From assembly GCF_005503145.1 (NCBI RefSeq), contig NZ_SCNV01000011.1, positions 1-64,000 on the forward strand: a stretch of 64,000 nucleotides of DNA, written 5' to 3'. Positions 9,682-18,895 of this stretch are shown here, piece by piece. Numbering within the stretch: position 1 is the first letter of the stretch; the number at the start of each line of letters is the position of its first letter. A program made the position numbers and the translations under genes. The DNA comes from Burkholderia sp. 4M9327F10. GTDB taxonomy: Bacteria > Pseudomonadota > Gammaproteobacteria > Burkholderiales > Burkholderiaceae. The notes beneath the pieces were generated by a model that saw only the letters and a list, made by a program, of their open reading frames with translations, had not been told where the DNA came from and did not search any database.

Positions 9682-10422
9682 ATGAGTCTTCTGGAACTCA
9701 GAGACGTTTCCAAACACTTCGGCGCCATCCGCGCCCTGAACGACGTGACGTTCAGTCTGGAGCCGGGCCAGGTGGTGGGACTCATGGGCGACAACGGTGC
9801 CGGAAAATCGACGCTGGTCAAGGTAATTGCCGGCAACTTTCCTCCCTCGCACGGCGAAATCTTCATTGACGGCAATCCGGTGCATTTCAGCAAGCCGGTT
9901 GACGCCCGCGCTCAAGGGATTGAAGTCGTCTACCAGGACCTCGCGCTTTGCGACAACCTGACGGCGGCCGCCAATGTATTTCTCGGCCGTGAGCCACGAA
10001 TCGGCTTCGGGCCCATCCGCATTCTCGATCACGCCGCCATGAACCGGCGCGCCGGCGAGCTCTTCAGGCAGCTCAAGTCCGAGACGCGCCCCCTCGATCT
10101 GGTGCGGCAGATGTCGGGCGGACAGCGGCAGGCAGTGGCAATCGCCCGCACGCGTCTGTCCGAGGCGCGGCTCGTCATCATGGACGAGCCAACGGCCGCG
10201 ATCAGCGTGCGCCAAGTGGCGGAAGTGCTCGACCTTATCCAGCGCCTTTCCGACCATGGCATCGCGGTCATTCTCATCAGCCACCGCATGCCGGACGTTT
10301 TTGCCGTCGCCCACCGCGTGGTCGTCATGCGGCGCGGGCACAAGGTCGCGGACAAGAAGACCGAAGCGTCTTCTCCGGAGGAAGTCACCGGCCTCATTAC
10401 CGGAGCCATCGCCACCGCCTGA
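9682..10422 (+). CDS. Sugar-type ABC transporter ATP-binding protein (FrcA-like)
   Basis: The 246-residue ATPase of a carbohydrate uptake ABC system. Walker A is GDNGAGKST (about residues 35-43), the signature is MSGGQRQ (about 145), Walker B is VIMDEP (about 165) and the switch His is in SHRM. It has a single ATPase domain, unlike the double-length RbsA/XylG proteins, which resembles the FrcA type. The order is ATPase, permease, binding protein. The substrate cannot be read from sequence; a pentose, hexose or polyol is likely. Confidence 0.88.
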   Translation: MSLLELRDVSKHFGAIRALNDVTFSLEPGQVVGLMGDNGAGKSTLVKVIAGNFPPSHGEIFIDGNPVHFSKPVDARAQGIEVVYQDLALCDNLTAAANVFLGREPRIGFGPIRILDHAAMNRRAGELFRQLKSETRPLDLVRQMSGGQRQAVAIARTRLSEARLVIMDEPTAAISVRQVAEVLDLIQRLSDHGIAVILISHRMPDVFAVAHRVVVMRRGHKVADKKTEASSPEEVTGLITGAIATA

Positions 10423-10448
10423 ACCTGACTCGCACGGGAGTCCCGAAA

Positions 10449-11474
10449 TTGAACGATCAGCAGGAACGCCCCACCTCAATCCCGGCGTTGCTCGATAGTC
10501 CGCAAGCCGCGAAGACTCATACCCGCTGGACGGGACTTCTCGCCAGCCAGGTGTTCTGGGTCGTGCTGGCAACGGTCGTCGCCTGCATCCTGCTGTCGTT
10601 CGTCACCTCCACCTTTGCGACGCAGCAAAATCTTTTCAACGTCACGCGCAACTTTGCCTTCGTCGCCATCGTCGCGCTTGGGATGATGGCCGTGATCGTC
10701 ACCGGCGGCATCGATATCTCGGTCGGCTCGACAATCGGCCTCTCCGGCATCGTCCTCTCGGTGGTCATGAATGCCGGCTATCCGATCTGGGCCGGCATCG
10801 GTATGGGACTCCTGACCGCGGGGCTCGTCGGCCTCGTGAACGGTCTGCTGATCGCCTATCTCGACATGCAGCCGTTCGTTGTGACGCTCGGCATGCTGAG
10901 CATGGGCCGAAGCCTCGCGCTGGTGTTCTCCGGCAGCCGGACCATTTTCGATTTCGGTCCCGACGGCAGCAAGCTGCTTGCGCTCGGCGGCGGCAAGACG
11001 CTCGGCGTCGCGAATCCGGTGTGGTTCCTCGTTGTGCTCGCCCTGCTGTTCTGGTTCGCGTTCACGTGGACGCGCTGGGGCCGCTACGTCTTCGCGGTCG
11101 GCGGCAACCGTCATGCGGCCAATCTCACCGGCGTTCCGGTGCGCCGCATCATCTGCTCGGTCTATGTGCTCGCCGGACTGATGGCGGGCGTCGCGGCGAT
11201 CCTCGAAGTCGGCTGGCTCGGTGCGGTGACGACAGGCCTCGGCACGGGCGACGAACTGCGTGTGATCGCAGCGACCGTGATCGGCGGCACCAATCTGATG
11301 GGCGGTATCGGCAGCGCCTTTGGGACCGTCGTCGGCGCCGCGCTGATCGAAGTCATCCGCAACAGCCTGATCCTGCTCGGCGTCGATTCGTTCTGGCAAG
11401 GAACGGTGGTGGGCGCCTTCATCATCGTCGCTGTGCTTTTCAACCGGCTCGGCGGCGAGCGGCAAGAAGATTGA
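10449..11474 (+). CDS. Sugar ABC transporter permease (RbsC/FrcC-like)
   Basis: A 341-residue inner-membrane permease of the branched/ribose-type family (BPD_transp_2) with about eight to ten hydrophobic segments. Motifs GGIDISVGSTIGLSG and GTGDELRVIAATVIGGTNLMGGIGS are typical of this family. The start is TTG at 10449, with GGGAG eight bases upstream. It follows the ATPase gene by 26 bp and is clearly in the same operon. Confidence 0.9.
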   Translation: MNDQQERPTSIPALLDSPQAAKTHTRWTGLLASQVFWVVLATVVACILLSFVTSTFATQQNLFNVTRNFAFVAIVALGMMAVIVTGGIDISVGSTIGLSGIVLSVVMNAGYPIWAGIGMGLLTAGLVGLVNGLLIAYLDMQPFVVTLGMLSMGRSLALVFSGSRTIFDFGPDGSKLLALGGGKTLGVANPVWFLVVLALLFWFAFTWTRWGRYVFAVGGNRHAANLTGVPVRRIICSVYVLAGLMAGVAAILEVGWLGAVTTGLGTGDELRVIAATVIGGTNLMGGIGSAFGTVVGAALIEVIRNSLILLGVDSFWQGTVVGAFIIVAVLFNRLGGERQED

Positions 11475-11655
11475 ACTGTCTTCAGGCGCATCGGCTGCGC
11501 TGCGGCCGGTGCGCCGGGGGCGTCCGGACAAGGCGCGGAACTGCCGGGCGCAGGTGTCACAGGATCGCGAGATTCCGCGGGGAGGTCGAAACTCGCATGC
11601 GGCCTTTCCTTGCGATTATTCCGACAATCGTGCGAGGAGGACACAGGAGGCAACA

Positions 11656-12648
11656 ATGAAGAAGATATTGATGTGTCTTGCTGCGACAGGAGCGCTTGCC
11701 ATGCTGGCCAGCCCCACATTCGCAGCCGACAAGACCCTGGCGCTGGTCGTGAAGGGGCTCGACAACCCCTACTTCGACCTCATGCATCAGGGATGCGACC
11801 GGGCCAACAAGGAGCTCAGCAAGCAGGGCTATACCTGCTACTACACCGGCCCCGCGACGGCGGCGGACGAAAGCGCCGAAGTGCAGATCATCGACGACCT
11901 GCTGACCAAGGGTGTGGCGGCAATTGCGATTTCGCCCGCGAACGCGCCGGCCGTGGCGGAAGAGTTGCGCCGCCGCAGTGTGACGATCCCCGTCATTACC
12001 GCGGACGCCGATCTGCTGCCGAAGGACGCATCGCTACGCAAGAGCTACGTCGGCACCGACAACTATGATCTGGGCGTCAAGCTCGGCGAGCAGTTGAAAC
12101 TGCTGATGCCCAAGGGCGGCAACATCTGCCTCGTGATGGGCAACCCCGCAGCAGAGAATATCAATCAACGCGCCCAGGGTACGCGCGACGTGCTCTCAGG
12201 CAAGAAGGGAATCACGAAGCTCGACGGCGAAAACGGCTGGCATGAGATCAGCGCCTGCCCGCTCTATGTGAACGACGACGCCGCCAAGGCGAACCAGATG
12301 ATGCAGGACACGCTCACGGCCAACCCCACCGGTCTCGATGCCTTCGTGCTGGAGGGTGGCTGGCCGCTGTTTGCGCCGCAGGCCTATTCGCAGGTGGTCG
12401 CGCCGATCATGGACAAGATCAATAGCGGCAAGTTCGTGATCGTCTCGGCCGATACGCTCGGGCCGGAGCTGCAAGCGCTGAAGGACCACAAGGTCAATGT
12501 GCTTGTCGGTCAGCGGCCGGAGGAAATGGGCTACCGGGCAGCCATGGTCATGCGTGACCTCGCGGCAGGCAAGACGGTGCCAACGGTTATTCACACCGGC
12601 CTTGACACCTGCACGTGGAAGAACGCCGACACCTGCCTCAAGCATTGA
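11656..12648 (+). CDS. Periplasmic sugar-binding protein
   Basis: The substrate-binding component of the upstream ABC transporter, 330 residues. It has a Sec signal peptide (MKKILMCLAATGALAML..., cleavage near TFAA-DK) and a type-I periplasmic binding fold with the opening VVKGLDNPYFDLMHQG. The hinge region IIDDLLTKGVAAIAISPANA is also typical. The ATG at 11656 is preceded by a perfect AGGAGG five bases upstream; the longer reading frame upstream lacks a signal peptide. A 181-bp gap follows the permease gene, possibly allowing separate or boosted expression of the binding protein. No lacI/rpiR-type regulator or catabolic gene is adjacent. Confidence 0.9.
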   Translation: MKKILMCLAATGALAMLASPTFAADKTLALVVKGLDNPYFDLMHQGCDRANKELSKQGYTCYYTGPATAADESAEVQIIDDLLTKGVAAIAISPANAPAVAEELRRRSVTIPVITADADLLPKDASLRKSYVGTDNYDLGVKLGEQLKLLMPKGGNICLVMGNPAAENINQRAQGTRDVLSGKKGITKLDGENGWHEISACPLYVNDDAAKANQMMQDTLTANPTGLDAFVLEGGWPLFAPQAYSQVVAPIMDKINSGKFVIVSADTLGPELQALKDHKVNVLVGQRPEEMGYRAAMVMRDLAAGKTVPTVIHTGLDTCTWKNADTCLKH

Positions 12649-12710
12649 AGGCCGCGAGGCCCCATTTCAAGGATAGATGCGGCCATTGTGAGGACCGGGT
12701 GGAAGCGAGC

Positions 12711-12745
12711 GGAAGCCGGGTCAGCCCTGACCCGGCTCCTTCCTC
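12711..12745. terminator. Terminator hairpin between convergent genes
   Basis: An 11-bp perfect stem, AGCCGGGTCAG pairing with CTGACCCGGCT over a two-base loop, followed by CCTTCCTCGTT. It lies between the sugar-binding protein gene and the oppositely oriented cytochrome gene and could act for either. Confidence 0.65.
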
Positions 12746-12820
12746 GTTGAAGAAGCGGCGCGTGCATGCCGCTCAAGCCAAGGCCTAGGCCAGCACCACG
12801 CTAAAACACGGCCCCCCCGC

Positions 12821-14104
12821 CTAGCGCAATGCCTTCACGGCATCCGCCGTCACGTCCGCCGGCTGTCCGCCCCAGGTGGCGCGCAGATAGCTCGCCAGTT
12901 GCGCCAGTTCCGCATCGCTGAGTTGGCCAGCGAAACCCGGCATCTCCTGCATGCGTTCAAGCCCTGGGAAATCCTGCGCGCCGACCCCGTCGAGCATCGT
13001 CACAATCAGATTGTGCGGATCGCCTTGCCGCAGCGTCGAATTGCCGTGCATCGGCACAGCGACGTGCGGCTTGCCTTCGCCGTCGCGGCCGTGGCAGCCC
13101 GCGCAAACGGCGAGATAAACATTGCGCCCGGCCGCCAGTTGCGCCGCATCTGCCGAGACAGACTGCAGCGGCTGCGGAGCCGGTGGCTGGTCGCCGAGCA
13201 GATAGGTGGAGATCGCGCGCAGATCGTCGTGACTCAGATACTGGCTGCTCAGGTGCACGACCGGATACATCTCGCTGAAGGCCGAGCCTTGCGGCGCAAT
13301 CCCGCTAGCGAAAAAGGCCTGCAGATCGGCCGCGCTCCAGCCGCGCGCCGCGAGACCATGCGGCGTGATGTCCGGCGCGACTACCCGGCCAAGCGCGCCG
13401 CCGCCGAGCGGCAAAGCGTTATCGAGCTGACCGAGCTTGCCGCGCGGAGTGTGACACTCGGCGCAGTGCCCGAGCGCGCTGACCAGATAGCGCCCGCGGT
13501 TCCAGTCCGCAGATGTCCCTTTCGACGCATCCGGTAAGGTGTCCTTGAGGAACAGCATGTCCCAGAAGCGCACAGCAAAGCGCATGTTGAACGGGAACGA
13601 CAGTTTGGCCTCGCGGTTCGGCACGGCGGCCGGCTTTTGCGCCATGAGCCACGCGTACATGGCGTCGCTATCGGCGCGCGAGATCTGGCGGTACGACGTG
13701 TAGGGCATCGCGGGATACAGCGGACCATCGGGCGTCATGCCGTCATGCAGGGCCTTGTAGAAATCTCCGGCGCTCCATTTGCCGATGCCATGCTCCTTGT
13801 CCGGCGTAATGTTGGTGCCGTAGAACGTGCCGAACGGCGAAGCGAGCTCCACGCCACCGGCGAACGGTGCGCCGTCCGCGGCGGTGTGGCAGGCGGCGCA
13901 GTCGGCGGCCTTCACCAGGTAACGGCCGCGTGCGAACCGGTCCGCGGCGGCGTTTTGCAGGTCAGCGGGCGTGTTGGCAGGCGAGGCGGTCAGCGCGGCA
14001 GCCGAGGTGTCGTCGTGCTGGTCGCCACACGCCGCCAGCAGCACGGCGCTCAACACCAGCACAACACGGCGCACAGTGAGCAGAGTCGGAAGGCGGGTCG
14101 TCAT
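12821..14104 (-). CDS. Triheme c-type cytochrome subunit of molybdenum hydroxylase
   Basis: A 427-residue membrane-anchored cytochrome that should pass electrons from a periplasmic molybdenum hydroxylase to the respiratory chain. Three CxxCH heme sites are visible: CAACH (69-73), CAECH and CAGCH. The N-terminus is a lipoprotein signal with lipobox LLAAC (Cys26). The ATG at 14104 overlaps the stop of the 2Fe-2S subunit gene (ATGA), marking the tightly coupled order large subunit, 2Fe-2S, cytochrome. This layout is typical of membrane-bound aldehyde or N-heterocycle oxidoreductases; the substrate is not predictable. Confidence 0.88.
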   Translation of the reverse strand: MTTRLPTLLTVRRVVLVLSAVLLAACGDQHDDTSAAALTASPANTPADLQNAAADRFARGRYLVKAADCAACHTAADGAPFAGGVELASPFGTFYGTNITPDKEHGIGKWSAGDFYKALHDGMTPDGPLYPAMPYTSYRQISRADSDAMYAWLMAQKPAAVPNREAKLSFPFNMRFAVRFWDMLFLKDTLPDASKGTSADWNRGRYLVSALGHCAECHTPRGKLGQLDNALPLGGGALGRVVAPDITPHGLAARGWSAADLQAFFASGIAPQGSAFSEMYPVVHLSSQYLSHDDLRAISTYLLGDQPPAPQPLQSVSADAAQLAAGRNVYLAVCAGCHGRDGEGKPHVAVPMHGNSTLRQGDPHNLIVTMLDGVGAQDFPGLERMQEMPGFAGQLSDAELAQLASYLRATWGGQPADVTADAVKALR

Positions 14105-14739
14105 GCGGCGTCCTTTACGAGACCCGGCATCGTCAGCACTACTTCCTTGACCGCCTCGTAATAACGCACATAGCCCGTGCAGCGGCAGATGTGATCGTTC
14201 AGCGCCTCGGTGATGGTTTCTTCCACCTTGGCCCTGGCAACCGGTTGACGCTTCAGACGTTCGATCAGCACCGTCGCGGCATTGACGAACCCCGGCGTAC
14301 AGTAGCCGCACTGAAAACTGAAGTGCTCGAGAAACTTCTGCTGGATCGGCGAGAGCGCCACCACCTCGCCATGCTCGTCGCGCTGTGCGTGGCCTTCAAT
14401 GGTGCGAATCGACTTGCCGTCGAAGAAATTCGCGCCTGTAATGCAGGTGCGGATTTCCTCGCTGGTGCCGTCGGGCTTGTCGAGAATCACCACGCAGGCG
14501 TGGCAGATGCCCTGCCCGCAGCCAAGCCGCGAACCGGTGAGATCGAGGTATTCGTGCAGCAGGTCGATCATCATCAGACCTGCGGGCACTTGCAACGGCC
14601 CCACTTCCTGGCCGTTGACTTTCAACGAAACGGGTTGCGCCTTGAATTGCGTCAATGGGCGTTCCACGATCGGTGCGCTGGCGCCGTTAGCCGGCACGGC
14701 GCTAGCCGCCGGACCGGAAGTTTGATTAGGGGCCGTCAT
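14101..14739 (-). CDS. (2Fe-2S)-binding subunit of molybdenum hydroxylase
   Basis: A 212-residue small subunit carrying two [2Fe-2S] clusters, as in the xanthine dehydrogenase family. The plant-ferredoxin-type domain has Cys74, Cys79, Cys82 and Cys99. The helical second domain has Cys144, Cys147, Cys185 and Cys187 (FQCGYCTPG and CRCTGY). An N-terminal extension of about 35 residues precedes the first domain. Start and stop overlap both neighbours by four bases (ATGA), so the three genes form one translational unit. No signal peptide is seen; it would be exported with the Tat-bearing large subunit. Confidence 0.9.
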   Translation of the reverse strand: MTAPNQTSGPAASAVPANGASAPIVERPLTQFKAQPVSLKVNGQEVGPLQVPAGLMMIDLLHEYLDLTGSRLGCGQGICHACVVILDKPDGTSEEIRTCITGANFFDGKSIRTIEGHAQRDEHGEVVALSPIQQKFLEHFSFQCGYCTPGFVNAATVLIERLKRQPVARAKVEETITEALNDHICRCTGYVRYYEAVKEVVLTMPGLVKDAA

Positions 14740-17564
14740 GCGAGCACCTCCTGAATTTTTTGCGGAGTGACCGGCAGGTCAGTAAAACGATGTCCGATCG
14801 CGTTTGCGATTCCGTTCACGAGCGCACCGACCACCGGGATCATCACCACTTCGGCGATGCCCTTGGGCGGATCGGTTTCGGTGAGCGGCGGCAGCACTTC
14901 GCCGGTCTGGGTCCAGACGGCGACGTCCTTTGCACGCGGCAACCGGTAGCGGTTGAAGTTCCACGTGCCGTTGCCGGGGCCATCTTCATAGAGCGGCAGA
15001 TACTCATGCAGTGCGTGGCCAATGCCCATCGCAAGGCCGCCTTGCAACTGGCCCGACACGAGCTGCGGCGCGATCTGGTTGCCGCACTCCATGATCGAGT
15101 GATGCGTGAGCAGTTCCACCTTGCCGGTTGCTTCATGCACCGCGAGCTCAACCAGCGTGCCGACTGCGCTGTAGTACGTGACCGTCGCGTTGTTACGCTG
15201 CACCGGCGGAATGAACACGCGCTGACGATCGAGCACGCGGTACTGATTCGGCGTCGTCTGCAACTTCTTCCTGTCCGCGCCGGCGTTGTCGCCGTAGCGC
15301 AGCGAGAGGCCATCGAGCGGCAGGCGCTCGACGCTGCCGTCAATCTCGAACTCGGCCTCCGCCCACTGCCAGCGGTTGAACACGTGCACCGCTGCACCCG
15401 TCACGAGTCCGAGTTCGTGGGCCTTCTTCGCAAGCTGTTCGAACGGCAGCGCCTGGAGGCCCGCCGCCGACAGCTTGCCGTCGACCCAGCGCGCGTCCTC
15501 GATACGCACCGTCAGCGGCGCGGCTTGCCCGCCGCCGATCCCCTGACTCCAGATCGACATGGCCGCCGGCCACAGTCCGTGCCTGAAGACCACCCGTGCC
15601 GCCTCGCGCGTGCTGTGGGTGAAATAGAACGCGGAGTTGGTCGCGCTCGACGGCGACGCATAACCGGGCGACCAGCGCGGATTGGCTGAGAGCTTGTCCT
15701 GATCGGCCTGCGACATCATGTACGGGTCGCCGCTCGTGACGACCGGCAGATCGGGCCAGTCGGTGACGGCGACGCGCACCTCGGTAGCCGGCTTGCCGAG
15801 CCACTTCGCGACGGCAATCGCCTGCGAGGTCGACATGCCGGTGCCGATTTCGGCCGCCGTGTGATGCAGGCTGATCTTGCCGTCGGCGGTGAATTCGACC
15901 TTCGCCAGCGAGGTCTCGGCGCCCGTGCCGAAGTCCTTTTGCACGCAAGCGAAACCGACGCCATAGCGCTTGCCTGGATGCGCCAGTTCGAATTCGCGCT
16001 TCTTGCTGGCCCGGTTGACCCACAACGGATGGGCCTTCGCCTTCTGCAAGACTTCATCGACGCGGATCGCCCCGGCCGGCACTGCCCCCTGGGTGTTTTT
16101 CATGCCCGAGCGCAATGCGTTCTTGAGACGGAAGTCGATGGGATCGACGCCGAGTTGCGCGGCGATTTCGTCGATCATCATCTCGGTGGCCGCCATGCTC
16201 TGCAGCGTGCCGTAGCCGCGCGCAGAACCGGCGTCGATGGCGCGCGAAGCGATCGCCACCGCCGCCAGGTCGTTCTTCGGAAAGTAGTAGATCGACTGCG
16301 CCGCGGTCGCGCCGACCATCGCCACCGACGGCGAAAAGTTGCAGCGGCCGCCGCCGTTCGCCTCCATCTCGGCCTTGAACGATTGCAGCAGGCCGGTCTT
16401 CCGGTCCACGGCAATCCGGTAGTTCATCCTGAAGGCGTGGCGCTTCAGCGAAGTCTGGAACTGCTCTTAGCGGTCGTTGGCGAGCCGCACTGGACGGCCT
16501 TCCGCGTACATGGCGGTGACGAGGCCGTAGAACGGTACGTTGAAGTGATCCTTCGAACCGTAGCCCACCGTGTAGCATGGGTGCACGAACAGGTTCTTCA
16601 CCGGGAACGCGCACTTCGCGATCATGCCGGCCGCGCTGTCCACGACTTCCGCCGGCGCCTGGGTCGGCACCACCATATGCAGCGATTGCGTTGCCGCGTC
16701 GTACCAGCAGTTCGCGTTGTCGGGTTCGAGCGCGGCGGTGTCGATGGACTGCGTGTTGTACTCGCGCTCCATCACGAGCCAGTCCGGCGACGGCCGGTCG
16801 AGTTCCTGCTGGATCTGTCCTGCGTAGAACATGCCCTGCTCGTCGAGCTTGCCGTGCTCCTTGCCGTCCGGCCAGACCGGCTGGTGCTTGCGCATCATGC
16901 TCGGGAACACCGGCGCGTCTTTCAGGCTGGAGAACGTGTCGTCGTCATAAGGCGTCTTGCCGCCCACGCGCACGAAGCGGAACGTGCCCCACGGGTCGCG
17001 TTCGAGCGGGCCGGTCTGCGCGCCGTAGCGAATGATCTCGTCGTGGAACTTGAGCTTGTCCTTGGCGAAGCGGAAGCGCGCGAAGTCGTGATAGATCAGG
17101 ATCGCCACCGCCTGCCCCAGATAGGCAGGCGTCTTGCCTGGCGGCAGCAACATGTCGTCGCCATAGAACGCCGGGAAGATCAGGCCGTCGCGCGTCAGAT
17201 CGTCGGCCGTGACGATGCGATCAGGCTTCAGCTCGTCGCCGAGCAGCGACAGGTCGAAGCCTTCATAGAGACGATCAGCCTGGGTAGTGCGCAGAATGAA
17301 GGCATGCGACTGCTGCTTCGGCCAATGCGGCATGTCGGCGGCGCGGACGTCGCGCGCGAACACTTTCGCACCGGTCACCTTGGCAATGCCGTCGATACGG
17401 AATTTAGGCTGCCCATTAGCCGCGTCCCATTGGACCGGCGTCAGAATCTTCTCTTCGAACAACGCAGCGAAAGCACGGCTGCCAATCGGCGCGAGATACA
17501 CCGAGACACCCGCTACTACGCTGGCCTTCAGAAAACTGCGACGCGAAAGGTCGAGTTTCCCCAT
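14736..17564 (-). pseudogene. Molybdopterin-binding large subunit, split by one in-frame TAA
   Basis: The large catalytic subunit of an aldehyde-oxidase/xanthine-dehydrogenase-type enzyme, about 942 codons. It begins with a twin-arginine signal (SRRSFLK, Arg8-Arg9), so the mature enzyme would be periplasmic. The reading frame is open from 17564 to 16470, meets a TAA at 16467-16469 after LANDR, and then continues in the same frame through 14736. The 13 codons after the stop (EQFQTSLKRHAFR) and the following MNYRIAVDRKTG read as normal family sequence. The C-terminal GIAE segment that should hold the catalytic Glu is intact. The ATG at 16427 lacks a proper ribosome-binding site, so independent translation of the second part is doubtful. 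A recent nonsense mutation, a sequencing error or readthrough are all possible. No XdhC-type maturation gene is adjacent. Confidence 0.8.
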
Positions 17565-17995
17565 GGACTTCTCCTTTAGTGAACGACAACGGCAGCTTCA
17601 GGGGGCGGACGGTCACGCAAGATCGACGCACACGAGCGCGCCTGCACGGGATATGCGAGCCGGCGACACCAGACCACGTTGGAAAATCAAGCGATCCCGG
17701 CCGCGCGGGTCCGGGCATAGCGGCGACGCGTGACGGCGCGAACACCGGCGCCGCCGCGGTCGATCTGATGAGTCCTGTATTGCGTGTGAACTGTGCTTGA
17801 ACTGCCTTGGAATGTACTGAAACTGCCAGGTCCCTGCCCTAGCAACGGGCAAACCGCGCGATTATCGCCTCGTTGGACAGTAAATGAGGCACTTTTTGTC
17901 CGATATAAATCAGATAACTGATCTGATATAGAGGTTGATTCTTTGGTCTACTTATTGTTTTTAGAATCGACCTGTCTGGCTAGTTGTCGACCCGC
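17565..17995. other. Intergenic region upstream of molybdenum hydroxylase genes
   Basis: About 430 bp between the hydroxylase start and the end of the toxin gene. The first half is GC-rich. The stretch 17880-17995 is clearly AT-rich (ATAAATCAGATAACTGATC) and contains the short inverted repeat CAGATAACTGATCTG. No gene is supported here. Confidence 0.4.
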
Positions 17996-18382
17996 TTAGA
18001 CCCGTTGCACAGGTCCCGGGTATTGAGCGACAAGCGGATCTGCCGTCAGCAAAGTAATACCTTCCGTCCACGCCTGAGCCACGAGGATACGATCAAACGG
18101 ATCCTTGTGAATTGGCGGCAGCGTGTCGACTGCAACTGCATGCGCACTCTCAATCACCAACTCGCTGTAGCCATTATCCAGCAGACCGCGGCGCAGTAGC
18201 CGCGGATCGACTCGAAAGTCCTCCCTGCCCAGGCCACGCTTGATTGCAACCTCCCACAAGCTGGCCGCGCTGAAGAACAGTTCGTACGCGCGATCTTCGA
18301 TCAATCGACGAGCCTCAGGGGACAAACGATGAGGCTCTCCCGCAGCCCACAGCAGGAGATGCGTGTCGAGCAACAATTTCAT
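17996..18382 (-). CDS. PIN-domain ribonuclease toxin (VapC-like)
   Basis: A 128-residue type II toxin with the PIN nuclease fold, expected to cleave RNA using Mg2+. Acidic active-site residues are visible in LLLDTH (Asp6), SLWEVAIKR (Glu), HKDPFDRILVAQA (Asp) and LTADP (Asp). Its start overlaps the end of the upstream antitoxin gene by four bases (ATGA), the standard antitoxin-toxin arrangement. All catalytic acids appear present, so it is likely functional. Confidence 0.88.
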   Translation of the reverse strand: MKLLLDTHLLLWAAGEPHRLSPEARRLIEDRAYELFFSAASLWEVAIKRGLGREDFRVDPRLLRRGLLDNGYSELVIESAHAVAVDTLPPIHKDPFDRILVAQAWTEGITLLTADPLVAQYPGPVQRV

Positions 18383-18624
18383 AGCCCCTCACCGAACATT
18401 TGCGCGATCTGCTCGGCGCCCATCTGATCAAAATCATCTGGCACGGTGAATTGGCCCGCCATAAATCCGAGACGCCGGGTCTGCCCCTCTAACGGGGTAT
18501 CCAGGGCAACCACCTTGACCAACGGCTTGCCGGCCTTCGCAATGACGAACGGCTCGCCATGCGCGGCTTCTTCCACGAGGCGGGACAAATGGGTTTTAGC
18601 CTCATGAATATTCACAGTTTGCAT
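18379..18624 (-). CDS. Phd/YefM family antitoxin
   Basis: An 81-residue antitoxin with the Phd/YefM DNA-binding N-terminus: MQTVNIHEAKTHLSRLVEEA, then GEPFVIAKAGKPLVKVVAL. The C-terminal tail binds and neutralises the PIN toxin. The ATG at 18624 is preferred over an upstream TTG at 18636 because it begins exactly at the family start and has a GGGG run about six bases upstream. It likely represses its own promoter through the inverted repeat at 18640-18657. Confidence 0.87.
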   Translation of the reverse strand: MQTVNIHEAKTHLSRLVEEAAHGEPFVIAKAGKPLVKVVALDTPLEGQTRRLGFMAGQFTVPDDFDQMGAEQIAQMFGEGL

Positions 18625-18639
18625 AGCACGCCCCAATTG

Positions 18640-18657
18640 AACTAAGTTCTATTAGTT
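18640..18657. promoter_or_regulatory. Candidate antitoxin operator
   Basis: Inverted repeat AACTAA-N6-TTAGTT sits 16 bp upstream of the antitoxin start, within AT-rich sequence suited to a promoter. Autoregulation at such sites is normal for Phd/YefM antitoxins; binding here is inferred. Confidence 0.5.
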
Positions 18658-18833
18658 TAGTTTAAAAATGGCGGCCCTGCAAACCTTCCAGCGTGGTCAC
18701 TCAGCTTAGTGTTGTTAGGATTTGATGCGTAATTTAAATGTAATATATCTGAACCAAATAGCCCGGAGCGACCGCTCCGATCAAGCGACATAACCCTCCT
18801 CGCCATCGCATCACAGATTTCAATTGCAAACGT

Positions 18834-18855
18834 GTACAAACGCATACATTTGTAC
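18834..18855. promoter_or_regulatory. Candidate operator of the RHH-pspA-yqiJK operon
   Basis: A perfect inverted repeat GTACAAA-N8-TTTGTAC lies 40 bp upstream of the first gene of the operon, whose product looks like a ribbon-helix-helix DNA-binding protein. The position fits a repressor site over the promoter. A second short palindrome, CGGAGCG-AC-CGCTCCG, lies at 18764-18779. Confidence 0.55.
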
Positions 18856-18895
18856 TAAGCTGGTTTTCAGCGAACCCGAAAACAGGTGCTGTGTC

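Noticed and set aside
16054..16614. Separate gene bridging the stop in the molybdenum hydroxylase subunit (186-codon alternative frame)
   Set aside because: The frame is different from both halves, is Arg-rich and has no family similarity; the true frame resumes in phase after the TAA.
18764..18779. CGGAGCG-AC-CGCTCCG as a terminator for the toxin-antitoxin or envelope operon
   Set aside because: It lies between divergent promoters with no gene ending nearby; its role is unclear and the stem is short.
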